A stretch of 64,000 nt of DNA, taken from the NCBI RefSeq assembly GCF_022458985.1, contig NC_061788.1:840499-904498 (forward strand). Reading direction: 5' to 3'. The notes under the pieces are model-generated. The model saw nothing but the letters and a program-made list of their open reading frames with translations. It was not told where the DNA came from and ran no database searches. A program made the position numbers and the translations under genes. Source of the stretch: Mugil cephalus (Eukaryota; Chordata; Actinopteri; Mugiliformes; Mugilidae). How positions within the stretch are numbered: the first letter of the stretch is position 1; the number at the start of each line of letters is the position of its first letter. This document shows positions 10,121-21,739 of this stretch, piece after piece.

Positions 10121-11749
10121 GTGAGTACCATTCACACTAGTAATCATTTAAATAAACTGCAATAAAAACACCAGTTGTATAAAGACTTGAGATGAGACAT
10201 TACAAGACCATTTTAGATAATTTTTTTTATATTACTATTATAGCAAATGGTGAATAATGCAGCACATCTCTTTCTGCCCTTCTGCTGTAAGAGAACAGAA
10301 AATACTGTAACTTTTAAAAACAATAACTCTCAACCAAAGTGCTGCCCAGAGTAGTCAAAGTGTGTAGCATGTAAAACCACATAAGAACAGTAAATTGAAT
10401 ACTGTTCTCGAACAGTTTGGAGCTCATTTATGGTCTTGGTCTCTTTTGAAAGCTAAGACTCTGAAGAACAACCTGCCTAAGTAAAGACGCTGAGTTCACA
10501 CACAGTTAAAAATAAAAAGTTTTTGGGTCTGTCTTTTTTTTCTTTTTTTTTAATCTGATGCCTTCAGAGGAAACTGAGGACAGATCTCACCCGGATAACA
10601 CAAGATTATCAGAGCATAAAGTCTTACCTATTCCCAGTCCAAATTGCATATAAAAATGACCAAAACTGAGTTTATTTACCCTTTTTTCTAAGTGCATAAC
10701 CAGGCGTTTCCAAACTGTGCCATTTGGACACATTTTTAATAAAAAGGCTTCACTGAAAGGTGACACTAAGAGGAAATATATTTTATAACTATTAGAGTAA
10801 CTGATACAGAGTGAGTGAAGTAAAATCAAATTTTTTGCATTGCTTCTCATTTGCTTCTCATTCGAAATTACGCACAGATGTCCAGTCTGTGAGGAAACCA
10901 AACTCCCCCGGGCAGGTTCTTATGTTTTAAGGAGAAAAGGAGCAGAGAGGTGAATTTCTAGTTTTTGAACAATTTTCAGTTTTTATTTACAAGTTAATCT
11001 CACATCAGTTAAATAGGAGAACTTAGCATAAAAATAAGGCTGTATTGTTACAAAAATATCTCTATATGCTAAAATACGTTTTAGCATATACGAGTTTGAC
11101 AACTTTAAAACAAAGGGGGGGGTTACAAAACCAAAGAAAACATAAAGAAATAAAGAATGGAACAAAGAAAGAAACAAACTAACTGGACTGGGAAGAAAAC
11201 AAAGCTCATTTACCACCAATGAAACGAGGTAACCATCAGTACACAAAATATATTTTCAAAGGGACAACATGGTTATAGTCCAGTTATAGTCAAGGGTGTA
11301 GAATTGGGTAGAGGCGCTAGGGACACGTCCTTACCAATATTCAGCCGCTACTGTGTAATCACTATCAAATTCAACACAACCTCTGTCCTCAGTGTTTAGT
11401 CAATATAATGATAATGGCACAAAAAGGGTTAAATGTCTGTCTCTGCTAGAAGTCCCGCCTCTAACCTAAATATCGCTCTCTGATTGGCTGCTGGTTTCTC
11501 ACTAACATACATGTGATTGGCTGTCCCCGCTGTCACTCCACCTGCTGGTAAAAGCTTCATTCAACCTGCTGGTTGGACCGGTGTAGGCATAGCTGAACAT
11601 ATCTGGTACTGACACCGGACCAGAGGCAGGGCATGAATCTGCAACCACGAGTGGAAGTTATCAACATGTTCAGCATTTGTTCTGTCTGGGTCACGTCAGT
11701 TAGATGGATTTTAATATCAGCGATGTCATCTACATTTTTGTTTGTGTCT
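10121..11749 (+). other. First part of the intron before the large GTPase exons
   Basis: AT-rich, with no gene recognised. It includes a small hairpin at 11066-11089 (10-bp arms, 4-nt loop). The same intron continues with the separately listed elements up to 16176. Confidence 0.5.
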
Positions 11750-11754
11750 GTTTG

Positions 11755-12395
11755 TGTGCGAGCGTGTTCGTGTGTGTCAGAAAACACAACAACCAAAGAG
11801 AAAACACAACGGCAAATTACTAAACGCAACGACATTAACCAAACAGGAAAAGTTAAATAACCTCGAGCGACATGAATAGGGAGAGGTGGGGGAGGTCCGT
11901 TCTTTGAACCGGAAAAACAACGGCTGTTTGCCAGACATACGAGCGCAGAGAAGCTGTGATGTTCTGACAAAATTGTAGCAAGAAAGTCGAAAAAACAAAA
12001 CTTCTGCGGCAAATGTGGGACAAGGCTGCACGAAGACGGTGGCGATGGCCACGCACGATCTTCTTTTAAAAGCGGCTTCAGCGTACGCAGACTCATGTTT
12101 ATGTTGTGAAATGTCAAAAGCACATCCAGTATCACGTCATATTCATGTCCGGCATCAAAGTCTTTAATAACAGCGCGTACCTGCTCATTCATGGCGCTCA
12201 TGTTTTCAAAACATGTAAAAAAAACAAAAAAAACACGTCTTTTCCGGTTTAAAGGACGGACCAGTTCTTTTGTCCAATCAGTAAAAATTCAAGTCGCCCA
12301 CGGTACGTGCCTTTTCCGGTTTGGTTAATGTCGTGTTTTCTGATTTGCAGTTGTGTTTTGTGTTTGCTGTTGTGTTTTGCACTTCAGGGCCACCG
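11755..12395 (-). mobile_element. Deleted DNA transposon with long TIRs and an N-terminal integrase-type fragment
   Basis: Inverted terminal sequences: GACATTAACCAAACAGGAAA at 11830-11849 pairs with TTTCCGGTTTGGTTAATGTC at 12312-12331, and flanking AAAACACAAC-type motifs extend the similarity outwards. On the minus strand, 12201-12040 encodes VRAVIKDFDAGHEYDVILDV and then NINMSLRTLK. That is the N-terminal helix-turn-helix region seen in fish integrase-core (Ginger-like) transposon proteins. The rest of the protein is deleted or shifted, so this is a non-autonomous derivative. Confidence 0.5.
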
Positions 12396-13365
12396 TAGAT
12401 GTTGAATAAAAGGCCATATTTAATGCCAAAGAGATACACTTTTTAAAACATTTTTATTTTCATGTACTTCTGTGGAAGAGAGCAACTGTTTAAAAAACAC
12501 AAATAAAGAAAATTTGTAGTGAAAATACAATAAAACCTCAGATTTTAGATGGTCATGTGATTTAATGCGTCCATATGTTTTGTGGAATTAATTACACATA
12601 ATTGTGTGAAAGTAAAAGCCTTTTTTGCTCAGGCAATAACTTCACTATCAAACTCTATGATCATTCTCTCCCTAATCTGTTCATATGTCGCATCAACATA
12701 TTTTTGTAAGGTGACAGACAGTAGAGAGGCTGGGGGAGATGGAGGAGGAGAGGCAGTTGGAAGGTGGCGTTTTCGCACTGGCGAGGGCTGATGTTACTTT
12801 GAGTCTGAGTTGTTCGGTTCAGGTCCTTCAGGACTTTTTCCCCAGGCCATTTCTCTCCCTCCCAGACCCCTACTCTGCATCATTCCCAAAGACACTTAAA
12901 ACAGTAACACATACCCCATCTCTGCACATTTGGCTGATAAAGAGATTCTGCGTTATTGAGTTTGTTGTGCTTTATGGCAGATTCTGTGGCAGTCTGTTAT
13001 TACAATCCTTTATTGACGGATTTAGGATTTTAACAGTTCAGAGTGGTGATGGCTCTTGGAAAGTGTTTTTATCGGTTTGTCCATGCTCTGATACATCTGT
13101 AGCGCCTCCTAGAGGGCAACAGCTGAGAACCAGGGCGCAACTTGTCCTTGATGATATTGTGTGCTCTGCTGGGACTCTGTGTGGAGTAGATGTCCATCGG
13201 AGAGGGGAGAGGAGCTAACAATCCTCTGGGCTGCCTTGACTGTCCTTTGAAGCCTCGCTCTGTCCTCCTCAGTGCAGCTCCTGTACCTTGGCTACAATTA
13301 GCATTAGGGCTAGGCTAACGGTACCATGTGGACACACTGGTAGAAGGCCAGCAGCAGCTTCCTGT
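12396..13365. other. Intronic/intergenic stretch, nothing recognised
   Basis: A 159-codon plus-strand frame at 12739-13218 has no family resemblance that I can see and no initiation or splice context. I treat it as chance. No repeats of note. Confidence 0.5.
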
Positions 13366-13530
13366 CCGTGTTGTTCTTCCTGAAGAGAAGCTAATACTGG
13401 AGTAATATGATCTCTCTTGCTAATTCCTGTCAGTGCTCTTGCTGCAGCGTTTTGAATCAGTTGGAGGCTTTTAAAGAGTATTTGGAGCCAGACAGTAACG
13501 AGTTACAATAATCCAGCCTGGAAGACATCT
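13366..13530 (-). pseudogene. LINE reverse transcriptase C-terminal fragment
   Basis: The minus strand encodes SRLDYCNSLLSGSKYSLK followed, after a shift, by remnants of the 'QNAAARxLT...RxHITPVLxxLHWLP' region that ends the RT of L2/CR1-type LINEs. It is truncated at both ends. Confidence 0.7.
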
Positions 13531-14050
13531 CTGTCTGTCTCTGTCAACTCTGTCTCTGTCTTCCTGTCCTGTCTACCCCCATTTTGTTAAAGTGTATGCA
13601 TGTTTTGTATATGTATGGACAGGTTGATGGCTAATTTCGCTGGTACTTGTACTAGTTACAATAAAAGGTTTTTGATTGATTTGACTGAATAATGGTACTT
13701 CCATTAAGTGTGCAAGCACTGATAGGCTTAGCCAAACTTTCAGTTCTAGTTTTGTAGCCAGCCCCTAGTCCATCACACTCCCACCAGGGCTTAAGTACAA
13801 AGAGAGGCCAGTCATTTCCAACAATGAACACTGTGTGCACTGTCTCACACAAAGTCCACAAACAAAAATATTATAATTTACAATAGCTTTTCTCTTTTAC
13901 TATGCATGTTACTTACTACTTTCATAGTGAGCTGAAGTGGCGCTGAAGATTTGAAGCTTTGAAATGCGCTAATGACGCCTGACATAAGGCAGAATGGCTT
14001 GCCATTACGTTCAACAAAAAAATCTAAACTCTCCCACTCTGTTAAAAACG
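13531..14050. other. Unannotated stretch
   Basis: Low-complexity CTCTGTC repeats at about 13530-13570 are followed by AT-rich unique sequence. No gene recognised. Confidence 0.5.
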
Positions 14051-14099
14051 TCCTGTGTTCATCTTCATGTTTTTGTTTTGCTGTGCATTTGTTCCCTGC

Positions 14100-14312
14100 C
14101 GTTTTGAGAGCGAACTTGACGCAAATTGTTTACTCAAATGATCTTGCTCCTACTGGGAAACGTTGAGGTATTTTCATCCAACGCACATGTGCGTTGGATG
14201 AAAATACCGTATTGTACTCAAGCGAAGCGAAACTTCAATATGAACGCAAGAGCCGCATGGAACCGGGCAAAGAGCCGCATGAGGCTCGGGAGCCGCGGAT
14301 TGGCCAGCCCTG
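14100..14312 (+). mobile_element. hAT element 3' end containing a 42-bp perfect palindrome
   Basis: The sequence ends in repeated GAGCCGCATG and GGAGCCGCGG motifs and a CAGCCCTG terminus (14305-14312). That is the style of the 3' end of Charlie-type hAT elements, whose TIR reads CACCCCTG. Positions 14167-14208 form an uninterrupted palindrome (see next entry). No transposase is left. Confidence 0.5.
14167..14208. repeat. Perfect 42-bp palindrome
   Basis: Every base from 14167 to 14208 pairs with its mirror position around 14187.5 (centre CGCACATGTGCG, outer ends GGTATTTT and AAAATACC). It can form a loopless cruciform. It lies about 100 bp inside the end of a hAT remnant, so it may be a subterminal transposase-binding palindrome. 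Confidence 0.95.
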
Positions 14313-15230
14313 GACTAGATGGTGAGTTGAGATTAAATGAGAAAATCCAGGTCTGTGGATAGAGCCACTCTCCGCTGAGCTTACTGTTATATGCCCTTTC
14401 CCGGTCAGTTGCACACTGGGTCAAAAGTCTTTTGTAGAGCTTCTTTAAAATCTGCAAGAGAGCTGCAGAGTAATGAGTCTCTTGACCACTCTACTGTGGC
14501 CAACTCTGGTTCTGCCTGGGAAGTTGGATATCATAAAGGCTATCTTCAACCTCTCAGTGGTGAAAGACTGGGGCAAATGTTCAAAATGTATAGAGCAGTC
14601 TACAAGAAAAGGTTTGTATTGACCCATCTCTCTAGAGATTCTAACTTGATGCTGGCCCCAACATGCCTGCTGAAGGCATGGCTGAGGCAGGAGCAGGACA
14701 GCTGCTACTGACGGCAGGCATTATGTGGGTAACAGTCACGCTGACAGGGTAGTCAAGCAGATCTCAAACTTGAGACATGAGGTGACTTAGTTGAGGAGCC
14801 CCTGGTGGTTTGAAATTCCTCCTTACAGGAGATTCGGGCTTTTGAGCATGCATAGCTGTGGCCATCTGCTCTGTCTGGTTGAGTTCATACTGGCCAGAGT
14901 GTACAATCAGGTCGGAGCTCAAAATAGGACTGGAGGGAGAAAGGGCGGTACCTGAAAGCAAACACGTGACCGTAACAAGGACTCAGATGCAAAATCAAAA
15001 ACACTCCAAAGGAGGAAACTAAAGTCTCCTGCTGTGCCTGATAATAGGAACTTAGAACGAGGGCTGGGGTGCATGACAGAACAAAGGGAGATGCAGACTG
15101 TGTTTATACCCTATATTTATACAAACACAAGGGTAACAGGGAACAGGTGGAAATTAGGGAAGACAGATCGGTAACACATGAGGGAAGGACAAATGAACTG
15201 AAACGTAAGGAGACTTTATTATCGTTGTGA
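14313..15230. other. Unannotated stretch
   Basis: No convincing coding frame or repeat array. Several short open frames on both strands overlap each other and have no recognisable motif. Confidence 0.45.
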
Positions 15231-15234
15231 TCGT

Positions 15235-15670
15235 CATCCACTTATCTGGGGGCAGTAGCCTCAACAGGGAGGTGTAGACGGCCCTCTCCCCAGCCAATTC
15301 CAGCAGCTCCTCCAGAGGAGATATAATCCTTTCATCATGACCTGGGCCAACCCCAAGGTCTCCTTTTGGTGGGACATGCCCGAACCACCTCTAAAGGGAG
15401 GCGTCCAGGAGGCATCTTTCCCAGATGCCCGAACCACCTCAACTGACTCCTCTTGACGTGGAGGAGCAGTGGTTCTACTCTGAGCTCCTCTCCAGTGTCT
15501 GAGCTCCTAACCCTATCTCTAAGGCTAAGCCCGGCCACCCTGTAGAGAAAATACATTTTGGTTGCTTGTAGACATATCTCGAAAATCCACCGGGTCCGTC
15601 CGCTTGTCATCGCGTGAGTGTCGCGTATTTGGTCCGCCCTCCACTCGGCGTCAACACCTACTGTGTGCGT
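15235..15670 (-). pseudogene. LINE C-terminal fragment
   Basis: Reading minus from 15670: VAGLSLRDRVRSSDTGEELR, LRWFGHLGKMPPGRLPLEVV and RACPTKRRPWGWPRS, then after a stop an E-R-I-I-S-P-L-E-E-L-L-E tail. This is the well-known C-terminal region of a fish LINE polyprotein (R-W-F-G-H-L-x-R-M-P-P-G-R-L-P). The frame is interrupted at about 15335. The RT core is absent. Confidence 0.8.
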
Positions 15671-16176
15671 CACGGGCGTGGAACCGCAGATAATCCTGGA
15701 GGTATGAGAGACCTGGGGATTACATTCCAGGCTTTGTCCTTTCTTGTATTGTCCTTATAAAAAGAATGTGTTGTATCATAAATGATTTTATGCTGCTCCA
15801 CTTCAATTTGACCATGTATATAAACCAGGAAGTCATGAAACAAAAAATGGAAACAAGGCAAAACCTCACCACAGTGAGGTCTCTTAATTGAGTTGTAATG
15901 GAATAAGGAACTGACAAAGTGGTTAATGACTACATGTCTTCTTCAACATGTTACATCATTATACATAATTCTATGTGAATTCTAAATTGGGGAAGCAAAA
16001 GTAAAGCGTGACTTTTAAAACTCATCTCAACTTGGTTTTAAAGTAGTTTAAAACTGTATTTCTGTCTTGATGAATTAAAAAATCAGTTTGAACTGTTCTA
16101 TCTATAAAATGTGCTTTAAAAATAAACTTTGGATGAATTTTTAATGTGTAAAAATGTGTAAAAACTTTTTCTGCAG

Positions 16177-17740
16177 GAACACAAATGTCTCATCAAAGTA
16201 TCAGGACATCATCTCCAGAAGTATTCTGATCCATTCAGGATCTCCTTCTGTCTACCAGCTGAAAACAAAGAAAGAGAAGATTGGATCTCTGACTAGAATG
16301 ACTGTTGGAGAAAGAAACATGAACAAGACCAATAAAACCATCTTACTGGTTGGAGAATCAGGAGCAGGAAAATCTACTCTGATCAACTCTCTGGTCAACT
16401 ACACCATGGGAGTGAAGTTTGAGGATGAAGTCTGGTTTCAGATCATAGACGAGGAGGAAAGAAGTCAATCAGAAAGTCAGACATCAGATGTGATCGTATA
16501 CCAGATCTTTGGTTTTGAAGATAAAACTCTGCCCTACTCTCTGACCATCATCGATACTCCTGGATATGGAAACACTGGAGGGATTGAATGTGATGTCATC
16601 ATCAGTCGAAGATTATTTGACTTGTTTAGATCAGAGGATGGAGTTCATGAAGTTAATGCAGTGGGTCTGGTGATGAAGTCAGGAGGAGGGAGACTCAGTG
16701 ATCGACTGATGTACGTCTTTGATTCAGTGGTTTCTCTGTTTGGAAAAAACCTGGAGAAAAACATTGTAGCTCTCATCACACACTAAGATGGAAGAAAACC
16801 TAGAAATCCCTTTGAAGCTCTTGAAGCAGCAAAAATTAAATGTGCCAAAAATGAGAAGAATCAACCTGTTCACTTCCTGTTTGACAACTGTCAGGATGAA
16901 GACAGAACAGAGGAAGAAAAAGAAGACCTGGAACATGCTGATCAATTATCAATGAGAGGAATGAGAGAGTTCACATCTTTTCTGGAAAAAAGTGAACCTC
17001 AGAAACTGGAGCGAACTGTGGCTGTTCTGAATGAACGTGTCAGACTGACAGCCTGCATCCAAAACCTGGAAGAGAGAATCAAACTGACTGAACTGAAACA
17101 GAATGAGATCAAACAGATTCAAGAAGCTCTGAAGAAACGTGAAGAAGAGATGAAGAATAAAAAGTTCACTGTAGAAGTTGATGAGGTCTACAAAGAAAAA
17201 GAAGAAATTGATGGTGGGATGAGTTGGTTGGTGTTTTATAAAGGAGCTGTCTGTTGTATTGTCTGTGAGGAGAACTGTCACTTTCCATGCACACTGGCCT
17301 GGAAACCTGAACAATGTGAGGTGATGAAGGATGGTCAATGTACTGTTTGTACCAACAAGTGTCCTGCATCAGCTCATGTGAAAGAAAACTGGAAATATGT
17401 GACCAAGACGAGGAGAGTTCAGAAAACTGTAGCAGAGATTAAAGAGATATATGAGAAGAATAAATCAGAAAGTGAAAAGAAGTTGAGGCTTTTGGAAAAT
17501 CTTGAGAAAGAAATGAACCATCTGATATCACAGAAGTCCCAGTTCCTGGATGAGGCCTACCAACATGTTGTCACCCTGGAGCAGATCGCCCTGAATGTTA
17601 ATTCAGTGTCCACTCATGTCCACTTGGACTTCCTGATTGATAAGATGAAGGAGAGAGGAGACAGAGAGAAGGTCCAGAAACTGGAGGAGATGAAACACAG
17701 AATGGATGGAGGAACCAGAGCAGCACTGAGATACATGTAA
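16177..17740 (+). pseudogene. AIG1/GIMAP-like GTPase large exon, copy 1 (one nonsense codon)
   Basis: The exon starts after TTTTCTGCAG. It encodes a P-loop (GESGAGKSTL), switch-II/G3 (DTPGYGNT), then VALITH followed by TAA at 16784-16786. Copy 2 has TCA (Ser) at that position in ITHSDG, the likely G4 equivalent, so a single C-to-A change explains the stop. The same frame then stays open to 17740 and retains the coiled coil and the Cys/His-rich module (CCIVCEENCHFPC, CTVCTNKC). At its 3' end ATG-TAA overlaps a perfect splice donor GTAAGT (17737-17742) that copy 2 lacks. It could be a recent pseudo-exon, an alternatively spliced exon giving a short G-domain protein, or a segregating null. Upstream initiation probably comes from the 10110 exon. 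Confidence 0.8.
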
Positions 17741-18493
17741 GTTAAACTCGCAGTATTTAGGAAAGCATACAATCAGTGATGTAGGTGAATAACATGATTG
17801 TGATCAGGCAGCTGTGTAGATTAAAAGATCAACACTAGCACAAAGATATTTCATTATAATAAAAGTGAAAATGATGTTGATGGTAAAAAAAAAGATTAAT
17901 TCTGAATGTGATCATTTAAAAAAAATTATCACATTCTAATTAGAGGTTTCTAATTAGAACCTTCTGGTATCAAAAGTCTCTTCAGTCTACAGATTAACAT
18001 CACTGATGAATCTGCCTTAAAGGAAGCATTGGAAGTTAATGTGCTTTCTGAATCACACCCTTCATCAACATTCAACATTTTTCTAAGATTATTCTAGAAT
18101 TCACCACTGATGTCGTCCATGGCTAAACAGACTACCACAGTTTCATTGCTTATGTCTTCTCTCATGAACTCCAAGTTAATTTGTTCATTGTGCTGCTGAC
18201 CTGATACAACATACTGTACAAGATGGTGGTATTTATTAATAATAAAATACTTCTTGAAAACCTAATGAGGATCTAGATATTCATGGTCCAGGTCTGGACA
18301 TCCTAGGACAATACATCTACATTATAGTTTTGATTATTAGAACTATTGTGATAGAAGAATTTGTTGAACAGCTGCAGAATTTAAACACAAGATAAAATAA
18401 TTTTATTTACTATGAACAACGATCAGCTGTTTATATAAAAGAAAAAGAAAAACATTCAGTTTAAATGTGTATTGTATTCTGTGCTGTGTGCAG
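17741..18493 (+). other. Spacer between the two GTPase exon copies
   Basis: AT-rich, with no separate promoter or start exon visible. This suggests that copy 2 uses the same upstream leader exons as copy 1. It ends in the acceptor TGTGTGCAG. Confidence 0.5.
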
Positions 18494-20102
18494 GAACCCT
18501 AACATCTCATCAAAGTATGAAGACATCATCTCCAGAAGTATTCAGATCTCCTCAGGATCTCCTTCTGTCTACCAGCTGAAAACAAAGAAAGAGAAGATTG
18601 GAACTCTGACTAGAATGACTGTTGGAGAAAGAAACATGAACAAGACCAATAGAACCATCTTGCTGGTTGGAGAATCAGGATCAGGAAAATCTACTCTGGT
18701 CAACTCTCTGGTCAACTACACCATGGGAGTGAAGTTTGAGGATGAAGTCTGGTTTCAGATTGTAGAGGAGGAGGAAAGAAGTCAATCAGAAAGTCAGACA
18801 TCAGATGTGATCGTGTACCAGATCTTTGGTTTTGAAGGTGAAACTCTGCCCTACTCTCTTACCATCATCGATACTCCTGGATATGGAGACACCAGAGGGA
18901 TCAAGAAAGATCTCATCATCAGTCAAAGATTATTTGACTTGTTTAGATCAGTGGATGGAGTTCATGAAGTTGATGCAGTGGGTCTGGTGGTGAAGGCCAG
19001 TGATAATCGACTCAGTGATCGACTGATGTACGTCTTTAATTCAGTGATTTCTCTGTTTGGAAAAGACCTGGAGAAAAACATCGTAGCTCTCATCACACAC
19101 TCAGATGGAAGTAGACCTGTAAATGCTCTTCAAGCTCTTGAAGCTGCAAAAATTAAATGTGCAAAAAATGAGAAGAATCAACCTGTTTACTTCCTGTTTG
19201 ACAACCAACAGAACAGACAGAGGAACAATGACACAGAAAGTAAAGCTGTCCTGAAACATTCATGGGACATTTCCAAAGATGGAATGTTTCACTTCACTTC
19301 CTTCTTGGAAAGATCTGCTCCTCAGAAAGTGGAAAAAACTATGGATGTTCTGAATGGACGTATCAGACTGACAGCCTGCATCCAAAACCTGGAAGAGAGA
19401 ATCAAACTGACTGAACTGAAACAGAATGAGATCAAACAGACTCAAGAAGCTCTGAAGAAACATAAAGAAGCTCTGAAGAAAAATAAAAAGTTCACTGTAG
19501 AGGTTGATGAGCCCTACAAAGATAAAGAACCTATCGATGGTGGGATGAGGGGGTTGGTGTTTTATGAAGGAGCTGTCTGTTGTACTGTCTGTGAGGAGAA
19601 CTGTCACTATCCTGGATGCACAATGGTCTGGAAACCTGAACAATGTGAGGTCATGAAGGATGGTCACTGTACTGTTTGTTCCAACAAGTGTCCTGTAACA
19701 GATCATGTGAAGGAAAAGTGGAAATATGTGACCAAGACGAGGAAAGTTCAGAAAACTGAAGAAGAAATAAAACAGAAGTTTGTGAAGAATAAATCAGTAA
19801 GTGAGAAGAAGTTGAAAGTTTTGGAAAATCTTGATAAAGAAATGAACCAACTGACATCAGAGACGTCCCAGCTCCTGGATGAGGCCTACCAACATGTTGT
19901 CAACCAGGAGCAGATCGCCCTGAATGTTGATTCAGTGTCCACTCATGTCCACTTGGACTTCCTGATTGACAAGATGAAGGAGAGAGGAGACAGAGAGAAG
20001 GTCCAGAAACTGGAGGAGATGAAAAACAGAATGGATGAAGGAACCAGAGTTGGGATAAAGTATATGTGGAGTAAACTGATGGGATCTGAGAAGAAAAAGT
20101 AA
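18494..20102 (+). CDS. AIG1/GIMAP-like large GTPase, copy 2 (intact large exon)
   Basis: Joined to the 10110 exon it gives about 539 residues (M-A-A-Q-N-P-N-I-S...). Read alone, the open frame extends back to an ATG at 18465. Motifs: P-loop GESGSGKST (about residues 63-71), a QTSD segment, G3 DTPGYGDT, and ITHSD in the usual place of N/TKxD. A long coiled coil follows (LTELKQNEIKQTQEALKKHK), then a Cys/His-rich module (CCTVCEENCHYPGC, CTVCSNKC) and a second helical region ending GSEKKK. The G-domain order fits the fish-expanded AIG1/GIMAP-type or related septin-like TRAFAC GTPases, generally linked to immunity; I cannot name an orthologue. It is a tandem duplicate of 16177-17740 with most residues identical. 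The stop at 20100-20102 is followed by a long 3' UTR. Confidence 0.8.
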
Positions 20103-20740
20103 AATAATGATTGATGTAGATGATCATCATGTGTGTGATCTTTTAGCTGATCTGATCTTTAAACATGAATCAGTTGTTTGGTTGTGATTGTGTTCAGTGT
20201 AATATCCAGAGGTGATATTTCCAATCAGAAACATGGTGGAGGAAGTATTCAGATCATTGACTTCAGTCAAAGTACCAACACCAACATATTAGTAGTGTTG
20301 TCAGTTGTCAGTAAAATGTAGTTCATGTATCAGCAGTAAAAGTATTCCATGAGGAAAATGTTGTATCAGTGTGATATGATTGTGTCTCCTATTCCTGGCT
20401 TGTTGTTGTCATTCTAATCAGTTTGTACAGAGGATGTTACTCACACTGAACTCAGACACAGTGGAGAAATCTTCTGCTGAGCTGGAGCTCCATCCAACTT
20501 TCACACTTGAGTGTTTTTGAAGAGAACAGTCCTGAAATCTAATGTTCTTTGATTTGATTCATACCTTGGATTCTTCATGTGTTTATGCTGGAATGACTAG
20601 TTGGAATATTTCACATGACTCAGTGGAAACATTTGGATCATTTTATGTTGTTGTGACTTTTTTAATTCACTATATTCTGTTCTTCTTGTTCAATCGTCTC
20701 CAGGTTGAAGCAGTTTTCTGTGAATCTTGAATAAAATCTC
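20103..20740 (+). other. 3' UTR of the GTPase gene with poly(A) signal
   Basis: AATAAA at 20730-20735 is followed by an A-rich run from about 20751. No coding frame competes. This fits the end of the copy 2 transcript, about 630 nt after the stop. Confidence 0.6.
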
Positions 20741-21690
20741 TGCTTCATTTAAAAAAATAAAATAAATAAATCTCTTGTGACTTTTCATTTTACAGATATT
20801 TACAGAACTTATCGCCATTTCCATCTTTTATTCGTATACATTTTTGCAGGTCAAGCAAGGTCCACATATAAAGAGTAGGCTGGCTTGAACAGATGGGTTT
20901 TAAGTTGTGATTTGAATGATGAACGAATGAATGGAGCAGGATTTCAGTGGTGGATAGAGACAAGGATGGGTGGAGTCTGGAGAACTGTTATAAATGAGTG
21001 TTATAATACATTTGTCACAGGCAGGTCAGAGAAGTTAGAAATAACTTTTAGAGAATAATCCCTCTTTACTGTTTCTTTATCACTCTAGAAATATAAAGAC
21101 TTTCATTAAGCTGATAATGATCTGATCAGGATGTGACATGAGTTGTCTGGAGGTCCTGATCTGGTCCCAGAGCTCCATCTTCTTTAGAGGTCAGAGGTCA
21201 CATTCATTCTGGAGCCTGGAGAGACATGACAGCAGAAAGATCTGATTTACTACCTCACTCTACTCTTCAGTTAACTCAGGCTGATGTATACAGGACCTTA
21301 CAGTAGAAATAAAGGGCAACGACCATCAACAGCAGAGTCAGAGGCAGGACGACCACTTGGAACTGTTTGATCAAAAACAATCATACAACAAACTGACTCC
21401 TAACAAATTTGAACCAAAACAACTTTGAATCTCTAATGATTTCCTGATTGGATGTCGGTAGACGTGTCCCTTTTACATCCTTGTTCAGGTCACATATTTA
21501 CCATCTTTCTGAATCTTACAAATCTTACAAAGTCAAACGTGACCAAACACAATCCTACAGCCTGTCTGATTAGTCAGTAGTAGAATAGTGAGCAGTGTTT
21601 GGTTAACAAGATAACCCTGGTCCTCTGAGCTCTGGAATTATGATCCTCATCCATCTGACAGTACTTGAGGTAAATTAACATAAGCTGTAT
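20741..21690. other. Intergenic stretch
   Basis: It contains a repeat-like segment at about 20850-20960 and otherwise unique AT-rich sequence. No gene recognised. Confidence 0.5.
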
Positions 21691-21739
21691 CTGATGATGT
21701 GCTTTATTGAAATTATACTCCAGATTTGTTTAATGTTTT

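Noticed and set aside
11066..11089. Short hairpin TATGCTAAAA/TTTTAGCATA
   Set aside because: Only 10-bp arms in AT-rich DNA; expected by chance at this length scale.
12739..13218. 159-codon plus-strand frame
   Set aside because: No recognisable domain, no splice or initiation context.
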